A stretch of DNA of 64,000 nucleotides, taken from contig NZ_CP113056.1 of NCBI RefSeq assembly GCF_026625645.1, positions 4,563,001 to 4,627,000 of the forward strand. Reading direction: 5' to 3'. A program made the position numbers and the translations under genes. Position 1 is the stretch's first letter, and each line of letters opens with the position of its first letter. Positions 58,593 through 64,000 of the stretch are shown here, piece by piece. The notes beneath the pieces are model-generated. The model saw only the letters and a program-made list of their open reading frames with translations, was not told the origin of the DNA and ran no database searches. The stretch comes from Ancylobacter sp. SL191 (GTDB lineage Bacteria; Pseudomonadota; Alphaproteobacteria; Rhizobiales; Xanthobacteraceae).

Positions 58593-59650
58593 CAGCGCGG
58601 CTCCTGCCGCGACGCGGCCCGGACGGCCGAACCGCGCTCGTACCAGCCCTTGGAGCGGTTGACGATATAGACCACCGACAGCATCACCGGCACCTCGATC
58701 AGCACGCCAACCACGGTCGCCAGCGCAGCGCCGGACTGGAAGCCGAACAGGCTGATCGCCGCCGCTACGGCCAGCTCGAAAAAGTTGGAGGCCCCGATCA
58801 GGGCGGAGGGGCCGGCGACGCAATGCTGCTCGCCGCTGATCCGGTTGAGCAGATAGGCGAGGCCCGAATTGAAATAGACCTGGATGAGGATCGGCACGGC
58901 CAGCAGGGCGATCACCATAGGCTGGGCGATGATCTGTTCGCCCTGGAAGGCGAACAGCAGCACCAGCGTGGCGAGCAGCGAGACCAACGAAGCCGGGCCG
59001 AGGCGCGCCAGTACCCGGTCGAGAGCGGCCGGGCCTCCCGTCGCCAGGAGACGCCGGCGGAGCATCTGGGCCACGATCACCGGCACCACGATGTAGAGCG
59101 CCACCGAGAGCACCAGCGTTCCCCAGGGCACCGTGATGGCAGAGAGTCCCAGCAGCAGCGCGACGATGGGTGCGAAGGCGACCACCATGATGGCGTCGTT
59201 CAACGCCACCTGGCTGAGCGTGAAATGCGGCTCGCCCTTGGTCAGGTTCGACCAGACGAACACCATGGCCGTGCAGGGCGCGGCAGCGAGAATGATCAAC
59301 CCGGCGATGTAGCTGTCGATCTGGTCCGCGGGCAGCATGGGGCGAAACAGCCAACCGATGAACAGCCAGCCCAGCAGCGCCATGGAGAACGGCTTCACCG
59401 CCCAGTTGACGAACAGCGTCACGCCGATGCCGCGCCAGTGGCGGCTGACCTCTCCCAGCGCGGCAAAGTCGATCTTCAGCAGCATGGGGATGATCATCAG
59501 CCAGATCAGCACCGCCACCGGCAGGTTCACATTGGCGATCTCCGCGGCGCCGATCGCGTGGAACAGCCCGGGCAGAAAATGGCCGAGAGCCACGCCCGCG
59601 ACGATGCAGGCCGCCACCCAGAGGGTGAGATAGCGTTCAAAGGTGGACAT
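58592..59650 (-). CDS. acr3: ACR3-family arsenite exporter
   Basis: 352 residues with about ten membrane segments. The conserved ACR3 cysteine is in [35 protein letters not shown]; the family starts [22 protein letters not shown]. Exports arsenite (and in some cases antimonite) across the inner membrane by proton antiport. Eight bases after the fused arsC-arsN gene and one base overlap with arsH. The central gene of the resistance operon. Confidence 0.95.
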   Translation of the reverse strand: MSTFERYLTLWVAACIVAGVALGHFLPGLFHAIGAAEIANVNLPVAVLIWLMIIPMLLKIDFAALGEVSRHWRGIGVTLFVNWAVKPFSMALLGWLFIGWLFRPMLPADQIDSYIAGLIILAAAPCTAMVFVWSNLTKGEPHFTLSQVALNDAIMVVAFAPIVALLLGLSAITVPWGTLVLSVALYIVVPVIVAQMLRRRLLATGGPAALDRVLARLGPASLVSLLATLVLLFAFQGEQIIAQPMVIALLAVPILIQVYFNSGLAYLLNRISGEQHCVAGPSALIGASNFFELAVAAAISLFGFQSGAALATVVGVLIEVPVMLSVVYIVNRSKGWYERGSAVRAASRQEPR

Positions 59651-59658
59651 GACGGCCT

Positions 59659-60498
59659 CTAGAGCGCGATGGAGCGAGAGAGCAGCCGCGCTGAAGCCGG
59701 GCAGAGACCGGCAGCCTGCGGGGTAGCGGCGATAGCGGGCGGCGCGGCCTCACGCGGCAACGCCTTGAAACCATTCGTCTCAAACCAGCCGGCAGCCCCC
59801 TCGGTGAGCACCCAGGCCTTGCGGGCGCCGAGATCAAAGGCGCGGGACAGCAGCAGAAGGACCATGTTGCGACCGAGGCCCTGCCCGCGCTCGCTGTCCT
59901 TCACAAGCAGCGAGCGCAGCAACACGTCGGCTCCATACGGCTCGAAGCCGCCATAGCCGACGAGGCGTCCGCCCAGCGTGCGGAAGCTGAAGAAGCGGCC
60001 GGGGCTGGCGGGCAGATCCTGCGTCGGCAGCCCGGCGTCGCGCAGGGCCTTGGCAAGCCGCGGCTCCGCCGCGGCCACCTGCTCGTCGCGCAGGAACAAC
60101 GTGCCGTCATCCTTGGCTATGTCAGCGTTGGGCGCGACGGGGAGCACATCCAGCACGGTCTCGGACGGGCGGCACAGCTTGACGCCAAGTAGCGAGACCA
60201 CGAGGGGCCGGTTGATCAGGATCGGATGCGCCATCATCGCATCGATGAGCGCGGCGTCGGACAGGGCGGGATCGCCGAGCCGCAGTTCGGCGAAGGGGGT
60301 GCCCTTCTCGCGCAGCGCCGCGCGCACGGGCTTCCCCGTCCGCGCGAGCAACTGCTCCAGCAGCGCCCGCGAGGGCGGCGACTTCAGATATTCGACCACA
60401 TGCGGCTCGATGCCGGCATGGCGGATCAGGGCCAGCGCGTTGCGCGAGGTGCCGCAATCGGGGTTGTGATAGATGACGACATCCATGGAACCGCTCAT
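59659..60498 (-). CDS. arsC: Arsenate reductase (glutaredoxin type) fused to a GNAT ArsN2-like domain
   Basis: 279 residues in two domains. Residues about 5-120 are an ArsC of the glutaredoxin-dependent class: VVIYHNPDCGTSRNALALIRHAG with catalytic Cys15, MAHPILINRPLVV and the Arg-containing LCRPSETVLDV. Residues about 125-279 form a GNAT acetyltransferase, with acetyl-CoA loop KDSERGQGLGRNM and WFETNGFKALPRE, resembling ArsN2. ArsN1-type enzymes acetylate arsinothricin; the role of ArsN2 is less clear. The start at 60498 overlaps the preceding stop by four bases (ATGA); an ATG at 60486 is also possible. The two functions are usually separate genes. Confidence 0.88.
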   Translation of the reverse strand: MSGSMDVVIYHNPDCGTSRNALALIRHAGIEPHVVEYLKSPPSRALLEQLLARTGKPVRAALREKGTPFAELRLGDPALSDAALIDAMMAHPILINRPLVVSLLGVKLCRPSETVLDVLPVAPNADIAKDDGTLFLRDEQVAAAEPRLAKALRDAGLPTQDLPASPGRFFSFRTLGGRLVGYGGFEPYGADVLLRSLLVKDSERGQGLGRNMVLLLLSRAFDLGARKAWVLTEGAAGWFETNGFKALPREAAPPAIAATPQAAGLCPASARLLSRSIAL

Positions 60499-61037
60499 GC
60501 TGCGCTCGTGCGCGAGCCGGTCGCGCCGGAGAGACGGCCGATCTCGGTAAGCCGCGCCTGCAGCGAGACCTTGTCGAGCATGGCCACCGGCAGCGCCGCG
60601 AACGCATCGACCCGGTTCTTCATGTAGCGAAACGCCGTGACGAAGGCGGCGAGCTTCTGCACATCGGTGCCATCGACCGCGGCGGGGTCTTCGATTCCCC
60701 AATGGGCCGTGACCGGATGACCCGGCCAGACTGGGCAAGCTTCGCCGGCCGCGTTGTCACAGACCGTGAAGACGAAATCCATCACCGGGGCGTCAGGCGC
60801 GGCAAACTCCGCCCAGCTCTTCGAGCGCAACCCGTCGGTCGGATAGTCGTAGCTGCGCAGCACCTCAAGGGCGAAGGGGTTCACCGCGCCCTTGGGCTGG
60901 CTGCCGGCCGAGAAGGCGCGGAAGCGCCCCGCACCATCCTTCGCGAGAATGCTCTCGGCCAGGATCGAGCGCGCCGAATTGCCGGTGCACAGAAACAGGA
61001 CATTGAAAACACGAGGAGACGTGGCGGCTTCAGCCAT
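60495..61037 (-). CDS. arsC: Arsenate reductase (thioredoxin / low-MW phosphatase type)
   Basis: 180 residues. P-loop LFLCTGNSARS with Cys17, and VFTVCDNAAGEACPVWPG containing the two further cysteines that relay the disulfide to thioredoxin. Reduces arsenate to arsenite. The class differs from the glutaredoxin ArsC in the next gene, so the operon encodes two unrelated arsenate reductases. The ATG at 61037 gives the family-like start and overlaps the arsR 3' end by 8 bases. Confidence 0.93.
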   Translation of the reverse strand: MAEAATSPRVFNVLFLCTGNSARSILAESILAKDGAGRFRAFSAGSQPKGAVNPFALEVLRSYDYPTDGLRSKSWAEFAAPDAPVMDFVFTVCDNAAGEACPVWPGHPVTAHWGIEDPAAVDGTDVQKLAAFVTAFRYMKNRVDAFAALPVAMLDKVSLQARLTEIGRLSGATGSRTSAA

Positions 61038-61410
61038 GGGTGGCGCCTTTCGCGGGCTCGCAGCAGGTGACGGTGGAGAGGGCAGCGACCGCCGGCTGGC
61101 ACACTTGCGGATGGCCGCCGCAGCAGTCGCGCATGAGGAAGTCGACGAGATCGGCCAGCGCCGGGAAGGCGGCGCTGTAGAGGATGGAGCGGCCCTCCCG
61201 TCGCGACGCGACAAGCCCGGCCTGTTCAAGCTGCCCGAGATGGAAGGACATGCGCGAGGAGGATGCCCCGCCCATCGCCTCGCCAATCACGCCAGCGGCG
61301 AGGCCCTCCGGGCCGGCGGTCACCAAGAGACGCACGATGCGCAGGCGGGTTTCCTGCGCCAGCGCCCCGAAGGCGGCGATGGCCCGCTCCTCCTCGGCCG
61401 AGGCTTCCAT
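61030..61410 (-). CDS. arsR: ArsR-family arsenic-responsive repressor
   Basis: 126 residues. Winged helix (FGALAQETRLRIVRLLVTAGPEGLAAGVIGEAMGGASSSRMSFHLGQLEQAGLV) followed by a C-terminal tail with Cys96-Cys97, Cys104 (CCGGHPQVC) and Cys116-Cys117. There is no ELCVCDL site in the DNA-binding helix; instead the cysteines resemble the As(III) site of Acidithiobacillus-type ArsR (CC-N5-C). First gene of the ars operon; binds the palindrome at 61426-61443 and is released by arsenite. Confidence 0.92.
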   Translation of the reverse strand: MEASAEEERAIAAFGALAQETRLRIVRLLVTAGPEGLAAGVIGEAMGGASSSRMSFHLGQLEQAGLVASRREGRSILYSAAFPALADLVDFLMRDCCGGHPQVCQPAVAALSTVTCCEPAKGATHG

Positions 61411-61425
61411 GACAACACCTCAATA

Positions 61426-61443
61426 TCTCAATAGATGTTGAGA
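61426..61443. promoter_or_regulatory. ArsR operator
   Basis: TCTCAA-TAGATG-TTGAGA, a perfect 6-bp inverted repeat with a 6-base spacer, 15 bases upstream of the arsR start codon and immediately downstream of the -10 box, so bound ArsR would block initiation. Extends to ATCTCAA/TTGAGAC with near symmetry. Confidence 0.72.
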
Positions 61444-61444
61444 C

Positions 61445-61472
61445 ATTAAACACGGAACGGCGCCGGTTTCAA
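61445..61472 (-). promoter_or_regulatory. Sigma-70 promoter of the ars operon
   Basis: On the minus strand TTGAAA (61472-61467), a 16-base spacer, TTTAAT (61450-61445). -35 matches 5 of 6 and -10 5 of 6. The ArsR palindrome starts two bases after it. Confidence 0.68.
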
Positions 61473-61629
61473 GCCATCGCGTCGCGGCGTTGATCGGCCG
61501 CCCGGCGGCAATTCGCGCCAAAGCCCTTCCTTCGCGGCACCAACAGGCCCATATAGGAAGGGCTTGCCATGTCGGCGGGCCCTTTGAATTGGCAGTTGCC
61601 CCGCGCGGCTGCATGAGATGGGATAGGAA

Positions 61630-61902
61630 TTGCAGGTTCTCGTACGCGACAACAATGTCGACCAAGCCCTGAGAGTTCTCAAAAAGAAGATGCAGCGCGA
61701 AGGCGTGTTCCGGGAAATGAAAGCCCGCCGCGCCTATGAGAAGCCGTCCGAGCGCCGCAACCGTGAAGACGCCGAAGCGGTGCGCCGCGCCCGTAAGGCG
61801 GCCCGCAAGCAGGCAGTGCGTGACGGCCTGATCGCAGCTCCCAAGAAGAAGCCGCTGAACCCGCGCGCACCGCGCCCGGCTGCCCCCTCCGAGGCAAAAT
61901 AA
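61630..61902 (+). CDS. rpsU: 30S ribosomal protein S21
   Basis: 90 residues starting at TTG 61630, which is preceded by GGGATAGGAA. The core [43 protein letters not shown] is the conserved S21 sequence; the C-terminal third is a basic, Pro/Lys/Arg-rich extension ([15 protein letters not shown]) that makes it longer than the usual 70. Part of the small ribosomal subunit, near the anti-Shine-Dalgarno region of 16S rRNA. A UTG/TTG start may limit its own translation. cspA lies 180 bases downstream. Confidence 0.93.
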   Translation: MQVLVRDNNVDQALRVLKKKMQREGVFREMKARRAYEKPSERRNREDAEAVRRARKAARKQAVRDGLIAAPKKKPLNPRAPRPAAPSEAK

Positions 61903-61915
61903 AGTGGCGTCGGGG

Positions 61916-62082
61916 TTGTAATAGTGCTTGCAACCCTGTACTGTATCTGCATCGATCTTGGACGTTGAACTTTGTTTTGCGCAGCTTTGCGCGTCGGCGA
62001 ACTTCCTCTCAAATCGATGCCAGCGTAACGTCTGCGGCCGCGCAGACGAGAAAATATCTATGTCGACTGAAAGGAATTCGTC
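61916..62082 (+). promoter_or_regulatory. Promoter and long 5' leader of cspA (candidate)
   Basis: TTGTAA (61916-61921), 17 bases, TACTGT (61939-61944) is a weak promoter candidate. It would give a leader of about 130 bases before cspA, with a CGTCTGC-GGCCGC-GCAGACG inverted repeat at 62029-62048, and AAGGAATT as ribosome binding site. Long structured leaders are typical of cold-shock genes. The promoter assignment is tentative. Confidence 0.4.
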
Positions 62083-62292
62083 ATGGCGACAGGTACTGTG
62101 AAGTGGTTCAACGGCCAGAAGGGCTATGGTTTCATCCAGCCGGATAACGGCGGCCCGGATGTGTTCGTTCATATTTCGGCGGTCGAGCGCGCTGGCATGT
62201 CCAGCCTGAACGAAGGCCAGAAGATCTCCTTCGAAGTGCTGGCTGATCGCCGCACGGGCAAGCAGTCGGCCGGCAACCTCCAGGCCGCGTGA
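62083..62292 (+). CDS. cspA: Cold-shock protein (CspA family)
   Basis: 69 residues, a single cold-shock domain. RNP1 (KGYGFIQ) and RNP2 (VFVHIS) motifs are intact: [18 protein letters not shown] and [14 protein letters not shown]. Binds single-stranded nucleic acid and melts RNA structure. It follows rpsU, is preceded by a long leader and is followed by a strong terminator, so it is probably transcribed on its own. The family has several paralogues per genome, so the cold inducibility of this one is not certain. Confidence 0.95.
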   Translation: MATGTVKWFNGQKGYGFIQPDNGGPDVFVHISAVERAGMSSLNEGQKISFEVLADRRTGKQSAGNLQAA

Positions 62293-62337
62293 TCTTTCGT
62301 CCCGCGCCTGGTTTTACCGGCGGGCCACCATGCTTCG

Positions 62338-62372
62338 AAAAGGCCGGGGCTCACCCGGCCTTTTCTGTTTTT
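62338..62372 (+). terminator. Rho-independent terminator after cspA
   Basis: Stem AAAAGGCCGGG (62338-62348) and CCCGGCCTTTT (62354-62364), 5-base loop, followed by CTGTTTTT. It lies only 15 bases before the next gene, whose own signals must therefore be near. Confidence 0.9.
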
Positions 62373-62386
62373 GAAGGGAACGAGGG

Positions 62387-62689
62387 ATGACCAAGCCGAC
62401 CCGCGATACCCCGTTCAAGCCCACATTGTCGCGCACTGAAAGCAAGGCCGAGGCTGTCTCGCGCATCGCCATGTCGATGATCGAGCAGGAGACCGCGCAG
62501 CGCGAAGCCAAGACCGAACGCCTCAAGCTGGCCCGCCTCGAACGCGAGGCTGCAGAGGCCACGACACGCCAGATCGCCAGCGAAGCCGCCAAGACGGCAC
62601 CCGCCGCCGCGAAAGCGCCCCGCGTCCGCGTCAAGCTGGCCTCCAAAGCCGCGACGCAGGCCACCGCGACCACCCGCAGCGCCGGCTGA
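62387..62689 (+). CDS. Small conserved alpha-helical protein downstream of cspA
   Basis: 100 residues, highly charged and Ala-rich: MTKPTRDTPFKPTLSRTESKAEAVSRIAMSMIEQETAQREAKTERLKLARLEREAAEATTRQ, predicted as one long helix or coiled coil with a basic C-terminus. A similar small protein occurs beside csp genes in other alphaproteobacteria (from memory). Strong ribosome binding site (GAAGGGAACGAGGG). The cspA terminator lies between, so some read-through or a separate promoter is needed. Function unknown; an RNA-binding or csp-associated role is only inference. Confidence 0.75.
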   Translation: MTKPTRDTPFKPTLSRTESKAEAVSRIAMSMIEQETAQREAKTERLKLARLEREAAEATTRQIASEAAKTAPAAAKAPRVRVKLASKAATQATATTRSAG

Positions 62690-62797
62690 ACCGCCCGCGG
62701 TTCGGATCGCCGCGGCGCATGTCGAGTCCACCCTCCCTGATCCACGCCGTGCCGACGTGCCGAACTGTCGCCAGCCAAGGCGGCCAAGGAGGAGCCC

Positions 62798-63094
62798 GTG
62801 CCGGTACAACTTTGCCCGCCCATCAGCTCGCAGACCGAGCTTCACACGCCGCTCGCCCGCCCTGTGCTGGTGGCCGGCGAGCCCCCGCGCGCCTTCGTGA
62901 CCATTCTGGACGCGCTCGCCAGCCTGAACGACCATGTGCCGGGAAGCTCGGCGGAGGTCGACGATGTCATCGACACATTGATGCGGGCCGCGCAAAGCCA
63001 GGATCCGGCGCTGCTCGCCCGAGCGACCGACCGCTTCGAGAGCACGTTGCGCAAATGCTACGCTGCGCCCGATCTCATGAACGAAAGCCCCTGA
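62798..63094 (+). CDS. Small protein of unknown function
   Basis: 98 residues from GTG 62798, preceded by AAGGAGG with a suitable spacing and followed by a terminator, which both support a real gene. The sequence has DALASLNDHVPGSSAEVDDVIDTLMRAAQSQDPALLARATDRFESTLRK, mainly helical and acidic, without membrane or signal segments. The family is not recognised. Located between the cspA-linked small gene and the convergent tex gene. Confidence 0.62.
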   Translation: MPVQLCPPISSQTELHTPLARPVLVAGEPPRAFVTILDALASLNDHVPGSSAEVDDVIDTLMRAAQSQDPALLARATDRFESTLRKCYAAPDLMNESP

Positions 63095-63127
63095 ACGGCC
63101 CCGCCATCCCGTGAACCGCACGCGGGG

Positions 63128-63154
63128 CGAGAGCGTTGCGCTCTCGGGTTTTTT
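63128..63154 (+). terminator. Rho-independent terminator after the small acidic-protein gene
   Basis: Stem CGAGAGCG (63128-63135) and CGCTCTCG (63139-63146), 3-base loop, then GGTTTTTT. Convergent tex ends at 63282, 128 bases further. Confidence 0.82.
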
Positions 63155-63281
63155 GTCTCGGCGCGTTTTCTTCACGCGACCCGGAATCCATTTCGTTCGA
63201 AAATGCTTGAGGGCCCCGCGCCTCCCAGCCGCGCCACTCATCCCACGACCGCGTTCCCGCGCACTGCGCTGTCCCGCCGCC

Positions 63282-64000
63282 TCACTTGCGACGCAGCGCA
63301 TCCATCAGCGCGGCACCGAAAGCTCCCTGCGGTTCGCGCGGCGTCTCGGCGCGACGCGGCGCGCCCGTGGTGGGACGCGCGGCAGCCGCCTTGTCGCGCA
63401 CGGGCTCGCGGGCACTCTCGCGCCCGCCCGCGGCACCCGGCGCCGCGTCCTTGCGCAGGGAAAGGCTGATGCGCTTGCGCTTGAGGTCGACCTCGAGCAC
63501 CCGCACCTTCACCACATCGCCGACCTTCACCACCTCGTGGGCGTCCTTGACGAAGCGGTCGGCGAGCTGGGAGACATGCACCAGCCCGTCCTGATGCACG
63601 CCGATATCGACGAAGGCACCGAAGGCCGCGACATTGGTCACCGTGCCCTCCAGCAACATGCCGGGCTTGAGATCCTTCATGTCGTCGACGCCGTCCGCGA
63701 AGGTCGCGGTCTTGAAGGCCGGCCGCGGATCGCGGCCCGGCTTTTCCAGTTCGGCGATGATGTCGCGCACCGTCGGCAGGCCGAAGCGCTCATCCACGAA
63801 GCTGCGCGGATCGACTGCCTTCAGTACCGCGCTGTCGCCCATCAGCGTGCGCAGGTCGCGCCCGCAGGCGGCGACGATCTTGCGCGCCACGCCATAGGCC
63901 TCCGGGTGAACGGCGGAGGAATCAAGCGGCTCGGCACCATCGCGAATACGCAGGAAGCCGGCGCATTGCTCGAAGGTGCGCGGCCCGAGCCGGGCGACGC
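63282..64000 (-). CDS. tex: Tex-family RNA-binding protein, C-terminal part (5' end outside window)
   Basis: The frame is open to the edge of the window. The visible 239 residues contain the helix-hairpin-helix end ([32 protein letters not shown]), [24 protein letters not shown] and an S1 RNA-binding domain ([36 protein letters not shown]), then a basic low-complexity tail (about 60 residues, Ala/Arg/Pro-rich) ending ALMDALRRK. Tex proteins bind RNA and influence transcription termination. A start at 63890 is not real; the reading continues upstream. Confidence 0.93.
   Translation of the reverse strand, partial: VARLGPRTFEQCAGFLRIRDGAEPLDSSAVHPEAYGVARKIVAACGRDLRTLMGDSAVLKAVDPRSFVDERFGLPTVRDIIAELEKPGRDPRPAFKTATFADGVDDMKDLKPGMLLEGTVTNVAAFGAFVDIGVHQDGLVHVSQLADRFVKDAHEVVKVGDVVKVRVLEVDLKRKRISLSLRKDAAPGAAGGRESAREPVRDKAAAARPTTGAPRRAETPREPQGAFGAALMDALRRK

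Noticed and set aside
57882..59354. Apparent 490-residue fusion upstream of ArsH
   Set aside because: The upstream part is a false frame through acr3; the true acr3 frame and the arsH start at 58592 explain the sequence.

Overview
This is a high-GC chromosomal segment of an alphaproteobacterium. The gene content (sarcosine oxidase operon with purU and folD, Si-specific transhydrogenase, PccR-type regulator beside propionyl-CoA carboxylase, S21 plus cold-shock protein, many CATCCCCGGGCTTGACCCGGGGATCC-like palindromes) suggests Hyphomicrobiales, probably a Xanthobacteraceae-like genus. The family assignment is inferred from remembered gene order, not from a database search. No rRNA, tRNA, CRISPR array, IS element or phage gene was seen.

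Layout. 1-3.2 kb: end of nadB, nadC (NAD synthesis), then a tandem glycine riboswitch in front of a DadA-type D-amino-acid dehydrogenase. 3.2-6.2 kb: copper P1B ATPase with a His/Cys-rich N-terminus, divergent from a CsoR repressor, with two palindromic operators between them. 6.4-14.4 kb: GH5 glycosidase and malonyl-CoA synthetase on the minus strand; GntP permease, Tat-exported GH1 glucosidase, acyl carrier protein and ketoacyl synthase on the plus strand. 14.6-23 kb: LysR regulator divergent from soxBDAG-purU-folD, which oxidises sarcosine to glycine and handles the released C1 unit on folate. 23-23.8 kb: lower-GC toxin-antitoxin pair with a Doc/Fic-like toxin. 23.8-26 kb: soluble transhydrogenase and a divergent XRE-cupin regulator. 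26.2-36 kb: PccR regulator divergent from pccB-pccA-mutA-(secreted small protein)-mutB, the propionyl-CoA to succinyl-CoA route. 36-39.8 kb: GntR regulator and a polar amino-acid ABC transporter behind an apparent sigma-54 promoter. 39.8-46.3 kb: LysR regulator divergent from a degenerate alpha/beta hydrolase and an RND efflux pair.

46.4-53.6 kb: a co-directional minus-strand series reading response regulator, histidine kinase, MscS-family channel, HlyD-type adaptor, FUSC exporter. 53.7-56.7 kb: isochorismatase-fold hydrolase and a methyl-accepting chemotaxis protein. 56.7-61.4 kb: compact ars operon (arsR, thioredoxin-type arsC, glutaredoxin-type arsC fused to a GNAT ArsN2-like domain, acr3, arsH, MFS). 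61.6-64 kb: rpsU, cspA, two small conserved-looking proteins, and the C-terminal part of Tex.

At least ten copies of one long palindromic repeat family lie in intergenic spaces, three of them inside apparent operons (nadB/nadC, soxB/soxD, pccB/pccA). The most notable signals are the glycine riboswitch on dadA, the sigma-54 promoter whose start point falls in a GntR palindrome, an alpha/beta hydrolase that has lost its catalytic triad, the ArsC-ArsN2 fusion, and the sensor/channel/exporter series. No wholly new system could be proved from sequence alone.
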